Source: Palaemon carinicauda
Taxonomy: Eukaryota > Arthropoda > Malacostraca > Decapoda > Palaemonidae
DNA length: 64,000 nucleotides
Direction of reading: 5' to 3'
Assembly: GCF_036898095.1 (NCBI RefSeq)
Contig: NC_090744.1
Coordinates: forward strand, 92,434,631-92,498,630
The notes beneath the pieces were generated by a model. It made no database searches and was not told where the DNA came from. It worked only from the letters and a program-made list of their open reading frames with translations. Positions 18,609 through 30,989 of this stretch are shown here, piece by piece. Every line of letters starts with the position of its first letter. Within the stretch, counting starts at the first letter, position 1. The position numbers were made by a program, and so were the translations under genes.

Positions 18609-18923
18609 TTACTGGTCATTCATCAAATTTCCAGCATCATAATGAAGTAGAAGTTAAGCCTACATTCTGCAAAGTAATAGTAACTAGATAAAAAATGACT
18701 GGTATAGACTACTTTCCGTGAGACTCCATAGCCCTAATCTTTCGAGTTTAGTTAAACATTGGTTCTTCCCTTGTGTAGGACGTACGAGCAAGTGTTCACG
18801 TGACAGGGAGAATCTGGGATCTTTCATTAATCACTCGTAAATTCCACCACCAAGGAAGCGATCGGACAGCCGCCTCCCTTCCCTTTAATCTTCGACAAGA
18901 TCTGAGATAAGCCAAAACTCAAA

Positions 18924-19008
<85 letters not shown>

Positions 19009-19012
19009 AGAT
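18520..19012. repeat. Two (CT)n tracts
   Basis: CT tracts at about 18521-18604 and 18927-19012, with single-base interruptions. The 320 bp between them holds nothing recognisable. Confidence 0.95.
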
Positions 19013-19054
19013 GGAAGATGAAATGAAACGGGGAGCAAAATATAAAACGAGGTA

Positions 19055-19323
19055 GGTAGTAGGTTGACATTTTGGATGAAAGAAAACTAACTTTTATTGG
19101 ACACCAGGTTCGGAAACACAATACTCTGGAAAGAACGCTACTAATTGGATCAGTCTATGGTACAAGAACGAGAGGAAGGCCTAAAACTAGATTGAGTGAC
19201 AATATCAAGGAGATGTGCGGGCTAACGATGGTGGAGTTGGAAAGGAAGGCTCAAGACCGGAATGAATGGAGAAGTTTTGTGCAGAGGACCACGGCCGTTC
19301 GACATCGAACACCCCGTACTTGA
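19055..19323 (+). pseudogene. C-terminal end of a third LINE family
   Basis: Reads MDERKLTFIGHQVRKHNTLE, then a GTRTRGRPKTRLSDNIKE segment and a KAQDRNEWRSF segment, to a natural stop at 19321. The pattern (R-x-L-x-F-x-GH, GRGRP, then DRxxWR) is the standard end of RTE-like polyproteins. It is truncated at its 5' side and followed by TGATGATGAC, consistent with a LINE tail. The fragment is open but has no catalytic domain. Confidence 0.75.
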
Positions 19324-19381
19324 TGATGACGTAGTAGGTTGACCAGATCATCCGACATCCGTTGAGATACTACCGCTAGAC

Positions 19382-19879
19382 GCAGTGGTTCCCAAACCGG
19401 GGGGCGCGCCCCACTAGGGGGGCGTGAGGACGATACTAGGGGGGCGTGAAGTCATCTGCTCGAAATTACTTGTTTAATAGAATAATAAAATCATTAAAAG
19501 AACAGCAGCATCCATCTCAAAAAATTTGACCAGAAATTGTGCCTTAGTCTCATAAGTATTTCCAAGTATTATATGCCATGTTTTTCAAATTATCTATTCT
19601 TAAAATTGCAACTCAATTTTGCTAATTTGCTAATGTTCAAACTTTTTTTTCGTTCACTTTGAACCAAATATTTCGTTTTTAGTTACTGGAATGTACTATT
19701 ATTTGTTTGAGTGGCTTTTATTATTAAAATGTAATACAAACAGAAACCTGTTTTCCTGTACAATGCTAAGAAATAAATGTAAGAATCATTTCATATAAAA
19801 AAAAAAGAGAGGAGTGGGGGCGTACGAGTCTACTGGAAGCAAAAAGGGGGCGTCAGGTAAGATAGTTTGGGAACCACTG
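19382..19879. mobile_element. hAT-type MITE with CTAG-centred 8-bp target duplication
   Basis: The left end is CAGTGGTTCCCAAAC and the right end is GTTTGGGAACCACTG, a perfect 15-bp terminal inverted repeat of hAT/Charlie type. Flanks are CGCTAGAC (19374-19381) and CGCTAGAG (19880-19887), an 8-bp duplication with one mismatch and central CTAG. Subterminal G runs (GGGGGGCG) are present at both ends. There is no transposase ORF, so the element is non-autonomous. Confidence 0.88.
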
Positions 19880-20439
19880 CGCTAGAGAGTTATTGTCCTT
19901 TGACTGGCAAGGCAGTACTACATTGACCCTTTTCTCTGGTTACGGTTCTGGCCTATTCTTTACAGATTCTCCTCTGTCCTCATAGACCTGTCAACACTGA
20001 GATTCCCAATCAATTCTTCTTTACCCAAGGGCTTAACTACTGCACTGAAATTTATCAGTGGCCACTTTCCTCTTGGTAAGGGAAGAAGAGACTCTTTAGC
20101 CATGGTAAGCAGCTCTTCTAGGAGAAGGACACTCCAAAATCAAACCATTGTTCACTAGTCTTGGTTAGTGCCATAGCCTCTGTACTATGGTCTTCCACTG
20201 TCTTGGGTTAGAATTCTCTTGCTTAAGGGTACACTCGGGCACACTATGCTATCTTATTTCTCTTCATCTTATTTTGTTAAAGTTTTTTTATATAGTTTAT
20301 ATAGGAAATGTTTATTTTAAAGTTGTTACAACTCTTGAAATATTTTATTTTCTTTCCTTTCCTCACTGGGCTATTTTCCCTGTTGGAACCCCTGGGTTTA
20401 AAGCATGCTGCTTTTCCAACTAGGGCTGTAGTTTAGCAA

Positions 20440-20441
<2 letters not shown>

Positions 20442-20501
<60 letters not shown>
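20442..20501. repeat. (AAT)n tail of element S
   Basis: About 20 AAT units directly after GTAGTTTAGCAAGT, the normal end of the retroelement tail. It is part of the retroelement rather than an independent microsatellite. Confidence 0.9.
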
Positions 20502-22229
20502 CAAAGTAAAACCGGTACGCAGATATAAAAATTGAAAGAAATTTGTAGATATCAACTGAAAAGAAATCTTGGGATTTAAACACAAAAGCCAACTGGCAAT
20601 TTCAAATTACTTCTGGAACAATGACACCAACATCCACATTTAGTTATAAGACAAAATTAAAACAGGAAATATGGGTAAGGATTGAATAGTACTGCATCTT
20701 ACTTAGCTATCATTTTTAAGGAATTTGTAACTCCCAAATAAACACAATAGTGCTCTAGTTAAGTTAAAGTATTCATGGACAAAACATTTGTTTACTAACA
20801 AACAACTATAAGCAGGGTTCATCTATCTCTTACTATGACGTGGGGATAAATAAATGCCGATTATATGTGTTACAGTAATTTGGTCATAGAAATATCTATT
20901 TTTCTCATGACATAGTTCCATTGGCATTTTCAAGCCTCTAAACTATTTTGGAATTAACACCGGTAAAATAATAATATTATTTAGAGAAGGTTGGACATAT
21001 AAGGCTATGTGCGTGACTAATATACTGGAATGGAAGTGCGCGTCACCAATAAATATCATGTTACACAATGTTGGGTTATGAATATTCACCCAATATCTAC
21101 TTCCTGTTTCTGTAGAAATAACCACCAGCTACTATACAATTCTAAATGACCGTATTGACCTCTTATAAGAATACGCACCCTACTTCTATAAGTATTGAAT
21201 TTGCCAGGCAGATGAGAAAAGGTCTTTGATGCTCTCATGTGGCGTAACTTTGTACCGTCAGTCACCCACTTGTGCGCACAAAAGAATAACAAAGCTTCAC
21301 GTTACAGCAAAGTTCTTTGGCATCAGAACCTACGCCGATAGTTGAAGGTTATCTTTCATTTTGCAAATCTACCTTCGTCTCTTTGGGATCTGATAAGCGT
21401 TGGTAAAATTATCTGTCACAGACGCAAGTCAACTGAAACCAAGCCAGTCTTCTAGATAAGACACAGAGATAGAAAGAAAATAAATACACACGGATAGTGG
21501 ATGCATCAGGCAAGTGTTTCTTCCTCTTATGTGTTTTTGGGGATTCTAAAGGAAACTACTTATAAATAATACAACCGTTCAATTCATGACTCAAAAGTAG
21601 GACTTCATTTCTTGGACTAAACAAACATATGATGATAATAACATTAGGCCTACTGAATATGCAAATAGATTCAAATGAATGATTCATCCTTAAAGGATGA
21701 TAAGGAATTTTGAAAAGAAAATAATATACGACAAGACCAGAAAAATTCTATGTATTGTGTGCGTGACATTATGGTATCGAAAATTCTTATTTAAGGTACT
21801 TTTGTTATTGTTTTGGGTGTCATTTGCGGCGCCCATATGAAAGATGCCAATTAGTGTTAAATTTATCTTTATACATGTTTGAATGTTAGTGAATGCACCA
21901 ATATAAATTATTATAATGCATACAAATGCCTTACGAATGTTATCGTAAATGATAATTTGGTAAAGATAGATATCTATATAAAATACCGGGTCTTTCGTGT
22001 TTCCGCCAATAAGATTGCCCACGTGAAACCTCACGTACACATCTTTGAATGTATTGTTCAATAAATAACCACGAATTTTGTCTTTATGGAATTATAAAAT
22101 GATTTTAAATAAGATATAATACTTCAATAATTTATAAAATATGTAACCAAGGTGACTATATGATTTTGTGATAAAAATTATATATATCTTTAAAACTAGA
22201 AAGATGTACATCAAGCTGCATCAGCCCTA
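20502..22229. other. Interval without recognised gene
   Basis: AT-rich. A minus-strand frame of 123 codons (21690-22061) has low-complexity composition and no known motif, so it is not called. No exon signals are convincing here. Confidence 0.4.
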
Positions 22230-22325
22230 ATTCCAAGAAGTTCCGCAGTGGCGCTGTGGTTTGTTGTGAAGTGTGAATGTCGCTCCGCGTGTCTATGTGT
22301 ATTTATGAGAATTTGTTGAGTTATT
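22230..22325 (+). promoter_or_regulatory. Possible non-coding first exon of the downstream gene
   Basis: A CpG-containing stretch (GTCGCTCCGCGTG, AGTGGCGCTGTGG) in otherwise AT-rich DNA ends at a strong donor-like site, TTATT|GTAAGTATT. It lies 3.4 kb upstream of the first coding exon, on the same strand. No TATA box or initiator could be assigned with confidence. A short uORF would begin at 22277. This is an inference from composition and the donor match only. Confidence 0.25.
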
Positions 22326-23221
22326 GTAAGTATTATTCACTGACAGTAGTATATACTATATAGTCAAAGTGCCGTACGTGTTTTGGTGAAGTAGTGAAAT
22401 CGGTAGAAGCGTAATTAATGGGAGAAAATCGTGTCAATATTGCGGCAACTGTCGTCTGCAGGGCTCTGGCTCCCATGCTGACACTGAGGAGGTTACAGCA
22501 TGGCCCCGCTATGCACTATAAATATATTTTGGCACTAAATGTCATCTTTTAACAAAGCCTCCCTGTCATATGCTTTTGCCCTTTCAATGCGTGGTTCAGT
22601 GTTGCTCTCGCTGTGTCCGAGGAAAGCGGTTAAAAGTAATTTCGCCCACTTTTTAATCTTATTTAGGCTTATTCGTCTGGCGCCATTTAGTGGGATGGTT
22701 TTCAGAGCGGGAGAGAGATCTCTAGCACGTCAATTCGTTCGTGAAATCGGGATTTGCAAAGCGGGAACTGAATTATTATTGCCTTCTTTGTTATTTTATT
22801 CTTCCACTGTAGGATTACTCTAGTTTTCAGTCTTGTTCCAGTTACTGTTCCGGGCTTGTTATTGTCTAATAGCTGGAGGGGATGAGTTCGAGCAGGTCAT
22901 GACCCATTGTGGGGGGTGGGGGGTGGGGCGGGTGGTTTGCGCATCACTAAGTTGTTTAAGCTCTGTATTGTTTTTGTTTTTATTTCGTATTCTTCATAGC
23001 AGTGTTGGGTGCTGTGCGTAGCCTGAAAGACAAAAAGATGCCATATTATATCTGGACTAGTTGGATATGTTGCAATCACTTTTTTTTTTCTTAACTGGAT
23101 CAACTGGTTTCTTATAACTACTTCTTGGCTAGGAAAGAGAAATGATGACTTGTAATTCTCAGAATCCCGAAACCATAATTTAAAGCTTTAGTTTAAGAAT
23201 TGGGGGTTGCATAGTATATTG

Positions 23222-23282
<61 letters not shown>

Positions 23283-25020
23283 GTATGTATATATGAATAA
23301 CTACATGGCACACCAGTTAAAATTTTAAACTGGTGCTCTTTTTCATTTTAATAAAAAATCATTGGTGAATTGTCAAAACTTACGGTTGGTTAGACCATTG
23401 ATCCTGCCCCTTTCAGAATTTGCAAACATTTTGCCATTTATTTAACATGAGCTAAAATTGCCGTATCTTTACCCTAAGCATATGAAAAGTATTGTGTGAT
23501 ATAGCGTGGTGATCTTTCATAATGGAAAGGAAGAAGAGTGTTCGTTTTTCTCTACATAGTCTCCCTTCTTTTAAAAGGTATATTTATTTGAGTGTGGAGG
23601 TTGGCCTATATCCTGTTGTAGGGTAGAACTTTACAGAATTACTCACCGCCCTTACTGTTTACGTGCGGCCAACTCACTGCCACATAGCAGGTGTCAAGCT
23701 TTTTGGTTGGGAAGATTTCCAAAGCATAGAAATCAAATTGTACAAGGTATTCAGGCATTTTACAATATCCTGATGATTGAGTTAGACAAAATGCACTTGT
23801 TCATTCTATTTCCCAAGGAATAATTAGAAAAAAAAAAACAATAAATGAAGACATCAGCATTGTGTTACTTGTGAGCTTGTTTACTGACTGGAAAATAAAA
23901 TGAAAAAGTGCCAATTGTCATCTTGAGATTCAAGTAGTCAAGTTCAGAGTTATGGAATTGCCCGGTATACATATATTTTTCTGCTTTGGTAATCTTACCA
24001 TATCAACTTGCTATTGTTTTGATGTTTGCTATTGGAGATTGAGTTGACTGGGTAAGAGTGGTGAGTTTTGTGTAACGGAGTAGACAGCCCACCGATGTTC
24101 GCACTCACCGTATAGCTGTAGAACATTACCATAGATTTTAGATGGTTTAATTTTTGTTGTCCCACTGTAAGTACACTAACATTGCTGCATTATAAACTTC
24201 CATGCCATTTGTGCACATCATGATATTTTGCTATTCCCCTCTTACATTAATATAATTATTTATTTTGGGGGCTATTATGCAATCTGTGTTGGTATTTTTT
24301 CATGTGGGTTTTACCATCTGTCCAGTAGATAAAAAGCACTCGTTTGTTAAAATGCAATTAAGATTTTGTGAGCTTCATTTTAAGTTGCAATTTATATCCA
24401 CACACAGACACTACTTTGTATCTAAGAAACATACAGTATATACTTGAAGACCAATTAAGTGTTCACCATTAGATGCTCTTGTCTTTTTTATTTTTATTTT
24501 TTTGCAGTTAAAACTCTTCTGTTGGGTATTTTTCAGAATTTAGAAATTTATACCATACATTAAAAGTGATAATATAGAAATAAACAGCTTTATACAAGAA
24601 GAAATGTCTTAGGTATTATTTCCTTTGTTTTGCTGTTATTTTAGGAAGGATTCTACTTGTCAGACTGTTGATTTCACTGGTATTTTGTTTTGTAATGCAA
24701 TTTTATTCACTTGAATGCTGTTCTGACATTCAGTTCTTGGGAATTGCTTGTTGAATGTTTACCCCGATTCACTACTGCATATTTGATTATTGCTTCTCAT
24801 AGTGTAACTTTTTTGTTAAAATAAATAGGCCCCAGTTATTCCCTTTGGGTTTTTCATATTTCTGGGACAAGAGCAATAAGTATGATAATATCCAAAGTAT
24901 ACAGTTGACCATTTTTATCATTTCATGAGAAACTTAATGTGCAGACTATCAGGTATTAATTAAATTACCAAGAACAAGAAACTCATTTGATTATATTTGG
25001 AAAATGAAGTAAATATCTGC
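22326..25020. other. Upstream interval with one (TA)n array
   Basis: Bases 22400-22940 are less AT-rich than the surroundings, with G runs near 22910. A (TA)n array lies at 23224-23296. The rest is AT-rich with no exon or element recognised. Confidence 0.4.
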
Positions 25021-25170
25021 GAGTTATCAGCGGACGTTGTCTAGTCGTAGCTTGGGTGGAGAGGGGTTTGTGCCCAGGTCATATATATGGTCAGTCTCTA
25101 AGGCATTGTTTTGCTTGATAGGGCAATGTCACTGTCTCTTGCCTCTGCCATTCATGTGCGGCCTTTAAAT
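25021..25170 (+). mobile_element. 5'-truncated SINE-like element
   Basis: TAGTCGTAGCTTGGGTGGAG, CATATATATGGTCAGTCTCT, GCTTGATAGGGCAATGTCAC and GGCCTTTAAATCTTTAA match the reverse complement of 54340-54475. It contains only the 3' half of that element, as expected from truncated reverse transcription. Confidence 0.65.
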
Positions 25171-25705
25171 CTTTAAATATAGTTGTGTGTAGTTTTATGT
25201 CCTAGCCTTCTTATGGTATTTTGATTTTACTGTATTTGTCATTTAGTATCAAGTAAATTTTTTATATGTAATACCCAAGTGTATATCTTGTATACAGCAC
25301 TGTAATACCATAGAATACTATATACCTCTGATTTCTCATAAACATTACAAGATTATAAGGGTGCCACTATACTTTGATATCTACCATCCATTTCTTATCA
25401 ACCAACTGCTGTTATTATGAAATATGATAGAAATAATTAAATCATTATTATAAAAGAAAATAAGTGAAAACTATTTTGAACTAAGTGATTAAAATAATGC
25501 AAAAATACTAGCCCATCGAGCTAACCTACACAGTGAAACATACTAGGTCGCAAATAGATGGATATACTACTGCATGGTGGTGCCGTTATAATTTCTGATG
25601 TTCTGTGCTGTTTGGTGAGGTATTTGAAGTTTTTAATGAATGAATATTCACTATAAGATTCCTTATTAACTTCTGGGACTAAAAAAGGTTTTCTTTTCTT
25701 TTCAG

Positions 25706-25772
25706 TGTACGTAGTTTCCATGTGATGGAAGCCATAAGTCTAGATCTAGGTGGAAATATAAACTATCTACAG
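25706..25772 (+). CDS. Unrecognised multi-exon gene, exon 1 (first coding exon)
   Basis: An acceptor TTCTTTTCTTTTCAG precedes 25706 and a donor CAG|GTAAGC follows 25772. ATG at 25725 (G at -3 and G at +4) starts 16 codons, MEAISLDLGGNINYLQ, ending in phase 0. A 19-nt 5' leader belongs to this exon, so at least one more 5' non-coding exon must exist upstream. The frame is also open from the acceptor to the ATG, so an upstream start in an unseen exon is possible. Joining to exon 2 is phase-consistent. The product is not recognised. Confidence 0.7.
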
Positions 25773-25838
25773 GTAAGCTTTAGTGTTCTTTGAAATTTTC
25801 ATTAGAAATTCCTTGTTGATTTAACTTGGAATCTTGTA

Positions 25839-26678
<840 letters not shown>

Positions 26679-26681
26679 TAG

Positions 26682-27250
26682 TATAATTACTATTTGTATG
26701 TGTTAAAATAGTTACGTAAAGTATTTTGTAATTTAGCACATGCTCGTTATTCATAGCTTTCCTCTTGCAGATGTCAGTTTATTTTCAAGGTTTTTTTTAA
26801 ATATGCTAGTTCTGGTCATGGTTCTACGATTATTAATATTAAATAGGTAGGTCTCTTAGTCGTAAATTTTTCGGGAATTAAAATGTTTTCCAGTTTTGGA
26901 TTCATAGGATACTGTACTATAAATACAAGGGAACACCTAATTTTTGTATGTACAAAATATTGTTTACTTTATACATTGTACACTATTGTATGTGCATACT
27001 GTACAGTATTGTATTGGCATTTTGTATACTGTACACTGTATTTTACTCTGATAAATATTTCTGAATCTATGATTAGAAAATTTGCATGAGATATTCAGCT
27101 CTCTATTCTGTAATGAACACTGCTGATTTTGTATTGAGATGATAACAAATGGACATAGAGGATTCGTGAAGGTCTAGCCAGACATTTTGATAGTTTGATG
27201 GTAGGTTCCTTTTTGGGTATGACTTTAGCCTAAATGTGCATCCTCTAGGG
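26682..27250. other. Intron 1 sequence, nothing recognised
   Basis: AT-rich intronic DNA between the TIR element and the hAT MITE. Short GTACAGTATTG-like repetitions near 26990-27040 are the only local structure. Confidence 0.4.
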
Positions 27251-27725
27251 CAGTGAGTCTTAAACTGGGCCCCCCCCCCCCCCTTGGAGGGCGCCAGGAG
27301 CTTTCAAGGGGGGCGCAAGTAGTTAAAATAGTAACAATGGAAATAAAGATGTAGTAATTATGATGTTTTTTGTTTTACAATACTACATAAATATGGATAA
27401 ATCAATTACTAAGGAGGATGTGTAATATTTTTTGATGTGGTCATGATCCAGGAATGATTGTTTTATAAGAGTAAAAAATTTTTATTTTTGCAGTAATTAG
27501 TATTTTTTCTAGCATTTTCTATCAATGTAATATGTATAATGCTAAAACAGTTTGAAAAAAGATTATGATAAAATTTTGTTTCATCATATATTTATTTTAC
27601 CCATTTTCTATGAACAATGTTTATTTTATTGAAATAATACTTTCTACTTTGGCAGAAATTTCAAGGGTGGGATCTATGCTTAATGCAGAAGGGGTGTGCA
27701 AGGCAAAAAAGTTTAAGAACCACTG
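27251..27725. mobile_element. hAT-type MITE with perfect CTCTAGGG target duplication
   Basis: The left end CAGTGAGTCTTAAACTG and the inverse of the right end CAGTGGTTCTTAAACTT agree over 17 bp with few mismatches. CTCTAGGG occurs on both sides (27243-27250 and 27726-27733), a perfect 8-bp duplication with central CTAG. A C run at the left end and GGGGGGCG inside match the style of the MITE at 19382-19879, so both probably belong to one family. There is no coding sequence. Confidence 0.88.
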
Positions 27726-27733
27726 CTCTAGGG

Positions 27734-28440
27734 TTTTCCAACCTCTTGTGCTAAGAGTTTTAGTGCTGATTTGTTCAGACTGTGTATGTTGGGTAGGCTT
27801 TGTATTGATGTCCGAGAATGCCCAGGAGTTTATCAAGAGGCTGCCTTTTCCTTATCTTTTTCGTTATCATTATCTTTGAATCTTCGTTTTCAAAACTAAT
27901 ACTACTGGTTTCTGTATAGTTTATATAGTCTGTTATATTTTTTTTTTGATGGATCATTCTTTACTTCTTTCTCTACAGTAAAGGGTTGTTTTCCCCATTC
28001 TACTTTTCCAATTTCAGGGTTTTAGCTTAGTATTAATAGTAACATTTTTAATTTTGATTCACAAGTGATTACTTGTGACAATGTGTGTAATGTATTTTAG
28101 TGAGCAAATAATCCATACATTACACACACTAATCAGTGATATGGGTCACAAATTATTTTTGATATTACATAGATATGTTTTAATTAAATTCATGGCATAT
28201 AGATATTCAGTTAAACACTGTCTTGTTTGTTCATTAGTTTAATTGTGTTCTGTGAAGAAAGTAATTGTAATGTTTGTGTTCTAAACTCTATTCGTCTGGG
28301 TCATTAAGAAATGTTCAATAATCAATAATAATTTAATTTCGTATGTTGTGCTAGGTATAGACATACTATGCCCATTTTATATAAGGCCACAGTTCATTAA
28401 GGAAGAAACTTCCGGATAAACTTTTTTCCAAGCCTTGCCT
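27734..28440. other. Intron 1 sequence with a 14-bp inverted repeat
   Basis: TGTGTGTAATGTAT at 28082-28095 and its inverse at 28115-28128 could form a stem with a 19-nt loop. Otherwise nothing is recognised. Confidence 0.5.
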
Positions 28441-28585
28441 CCTTTTTTTACTCTACTTGAAACTTTATTCAACTCTGTCGTCTTGCTATGTCCATTTTTG
28501 TCCGTTCTTACTTCTTCGATTAATCCTGTGTCTAGCTTTTTCATGGCAAAATCCACTTGGAAGAATCAGTTTGTGACATCTCTCT
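28440..28585 (-). repeat. Fragment of unclassified coding-like repeat (family C)
   Basis: On the minus strand the stretch includes DFAMKKLDTGLIEEVRTD-like residues, resembling VDSAMKKPATRLIPEANRN at 31340-31400. This suggests a third, short and diverged copy of the repeat described at 30990-31440. Confidence 0.35.
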
Positions 28586-28604
28586 GGTCAATATTATTAT
28601 TATT

Positions 28605-29335
28605 ATTATAAAAAGGTTTAAAAAGAATCTAATGCTTCCAAAGAATTGAAATAGGTCAATCGATCATTGACCTAAATAAATCTGTCAGAAATCATGGATG
28701 ATAGACTGAGAATGAATGAACATATAAATAATATGGTAAGAAATTGTAACTATCATATTAGAAACATAGCATTTATTAGTAACTACTTAGATGAAAAATC
28801 TATGGCCATACTCATTAATCACCACATATTTTCAATAATTGATTACTGCAACTCACTGTTCTATGGCTTACCAAATAATCAGCTAAAGAAAATTCAGAGT
28901 ACAAAACAGAGCCGCTAGATTAATAAAAGGACTACACAATAGGGAAAGAGTTAACCCTGCACTAATTAAATTAGGCCTACACTGGCTGCTGGTAAAAGCG
29001 AGAATTGAATACAAGCTACTCTTTCTAACGTTTAAGATACAGAACCAAAATATCTAAAAGAATGCCTGAACAAACTAGAACTAGAAACAAATGTTAACAT
29101 AGACACATGAGTGACAAACATAGGCTATCTGAACCAAGAACAAATAGTAAATTTGGTGAAAGGGCTTTTAGCTACTGTGCGCCTAGACATTATAATAAAC
29201 TGCCAACTGAAATGAAGGACCTAAAGGGAGGAATTGAATTTAAGAAGAAACTAAAGACATTACTTTTCACAAGATCATATGATTTGGAAGATGCTACAAT
29301 CAAAGAATTGTATAAGTTATAATGAAAATGTTTCG
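28605..29335 (+). pseudogene. C-terminal part of a CR1/L2-like LINE
   Basis: Reads MDDRLRMNEHINNMV, then an ISNYLDEKSMAILINHH segment, IDYCNSLFYGLPNNQLKKIQ and, after a frameshift near 28905, RAARLIKG and LHWLLVKARIEYKLL. After more breaks 29107-29322 gives FGERAFSYCAPRHYNKLP and a FKKKLKTLLFT ending with a stop. This block order is the C-terminal RT end of CR1/L2/Rex-type elements. Several frame changes make it non-functional. It lies in intron 1, in the gene's own orientation. Confidence 0.75.
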
Positions 29336-29417
29336 TTAGATGATTGATATGGACCCGCCCGAGTAGTTCACTCGACTTCAGTGGAGGGTTGGATTTAAAC
29401 CCAAAACAAGTAAGTAT

Positions 29418-29704
29418 TATTACTAGCTAAGCTACAACCCTAGTTGGAAAAGCAATATGTTATAAGCCCAAGGACAACAACAGGGAAAAATAGTCCAATG
29501 TGGAAAGGAAATAAACGATATAAGAAGTAATGACAATTAAAATAAAATACTTTAAAAACATTAATAACATTAAAACATATTTAATTTATCAACTATAAAA
29601 GGACTTGTGCAAGTTTGTTCAACTTAAAGGTTTTTGCTGCGAGTTTCAACTTCTGAAATTCTATTAATTCAACTACCCGATTCGGAAGATATTGCATGAG
29701 ATTT

Positions 29705-29705
<1 letters not shown>
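29418..29705 (-). mobile_element. 5'-truncated Jockey-like LINE tail, minus strand
   Basis: The inverse reads through a PNRVVELIEFQKLKLAA-like C-terminus into the 3' tail (CCTTGGGCTTATAAC, TTTTCCAACTAGGGTTG) and AATAATACTT. It corresponds to about 1990-2285 of the relic at the window start, so only the last 290 bp of the element were inserted or kept. Confidence 0.7.

Positions 29706-29708
<3 letters not shown>

Positions 29709-29761
<53 letters not shown>
29709..29761. repeat. (CT)n microsatellite
   Basis: A pure CT tract of about 26 units in intron 1, directly next to the truncated LINE tail. Confidence 0.97.
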
Positions 29762-29763
<2 letters not shown>

Positions 29764-29967
29764 GTTTTGAATTAGTCTTTTGTTTGTTATATCTGAAGTC
29801 TGCTTAAGATCTAATGACTTTGTGAGCTCAGATTTTAATCCCCAGAGACAAGCACAACAGCAATGATTCATCCACTTGTATTTTTGGAAAATTACAAAGT
29901 ATGTTCTTCCTGTTAACTCATTTTGTTCTTTTTTAATTATTCTCTCCAATTTTGATTTTTTTTTTTA

Positions 29968-30611
29968 TCACTTATTACTACTGCTTACTAAGCTTCAACC
30001 ATAGTTGAAAAAGCAAGATGCTATAATCCCAAGGGCTCCAACAGGGAAAATGGCCCAGTGAGGAAAGGAAACAAGGAATTAGATAAACTACAAGAGAAGT
30101 AATTAACAATTAAGATAAAATATTTTAAGAAAACTAAGAATAATGAAAAAATTATGAAAACTTCAGAAAACAAGAGGATGAGAAATAACAGAATAGTCTG
30201 TTCAAGTGTACCTCTCAAGCAAGAGAATTCTACCACAATTCAGTTTAAGATCATGGTACAGAGGCTATGGCACTGTCCAAGACTAGAGAACAATGGTTTA
30301 ATTTTGGAGTGTCTTTCTAGAAGAGCTGCTTACCATACCTAAAAAGTCTCCCACCTTTACCAAGAGGAAAGTACCACTGACCAGTTACAGTGAAGTAGCT
30401 AACTCCTTGAGTAAAGTGTTGTCAGGTGTATGAAAACAGAGGAGAATATGTAAAGAATAGCCTTAACTGTTTGTTGTATGTGTAGGCAAAGGGAAAATGA
30501 GCCATAACGAGAGAGAGGGCTCCAATGTAATAACTGTCAGGCCAGTTAGAGGACCCAATGACACTCTAGCGGTAGTATCTCTATGGGTGGCTAGTGCCCT
30601 GGCCAACCTAC
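29968..30611 (-). mobile_element. Non-autonomous retroelement S, uninterrupted copy
   Basis: On the minus strand it runs from GTAGGTTGGCC through GAGATACTACCGCTAGAG, a middle region with AAACCATTGTTCTCTAGTC and GCTCTTCTAGAAAGACACTC, to the LINE-like tail with CCCTGTTGGAGCCCTTGGG. It aligns end to end with 19331-20501 minus the MITE. CTCTAGCG at 30564-30571 is the empty version of the hAT target site filled in the other copy. No ORF is supported. Confidence 0.75.
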
Positions 30612-30989
30612 TTCCTAATAAAGTATTCCTTTAAAGGGAGTACTGTACAATTTCTGAATTATCTGTATGTGATGCATTGTGGCCTCCTTGTCTCTCGTGG
30701 GTATTCAATTATTGTTATATATTCTTTCCAAGCATCTTGTTTTCTTTGCTATTCACCTAATAATCTATCAGGAAGTAGCTTTGTTATTCACCTTTCGTAA
30801 TGTTTTTTTATCTTTTTGTTCTGCCTAAAGTGAGGAATTCGCTAAGCAATTACTGTTATGTAAACAGCCTGTGGCATGATGGAGTGTTCTTTTTTTGCTG
30901 TGATTTCCATAATAAGATTGTGAATGTTATCATTTGTATCATGAAAAATTAAACTTAGATAATTAATGAAAGAGATTTCTTCATGAAAA

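Larger units (their letters stand above)
19331..20501 (+). mobile_element. Non-autonomous retroelement S, interrupted by a hAT MITE
   Basis: Starts GTAGGTTGACCAGATCATC and ends with the Jockey-like LINE tail (CTCACTGGGCTATTTTCCC, TTTTCCAACTAGGGCTG) and an (AAT)n run. Without the inserted MITE (19382-19879 plus one target copy) its length is about 665 bp, close to the 644-bp copy on the minus strand at 29968-30611. It has no coding capacity. The shared tail suggests mobilisation by the LINE whose relic lies at 1-2285. Confidence 0.75.

Noticed and set aside
21690..22061. 123-codon minus-strand ORF
   Set aside because: AT-rich composition, no domain, overlapping frame on the opposite strand and no splice or promoter context.
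22419..22553. Short plus-strand ORF beginning MGENRVNIAATVVCRALAP
   Set aside because: It sits in the GC-richer upstream patch but is only about 44 codons, with no homologue recognised and no expression evidence.
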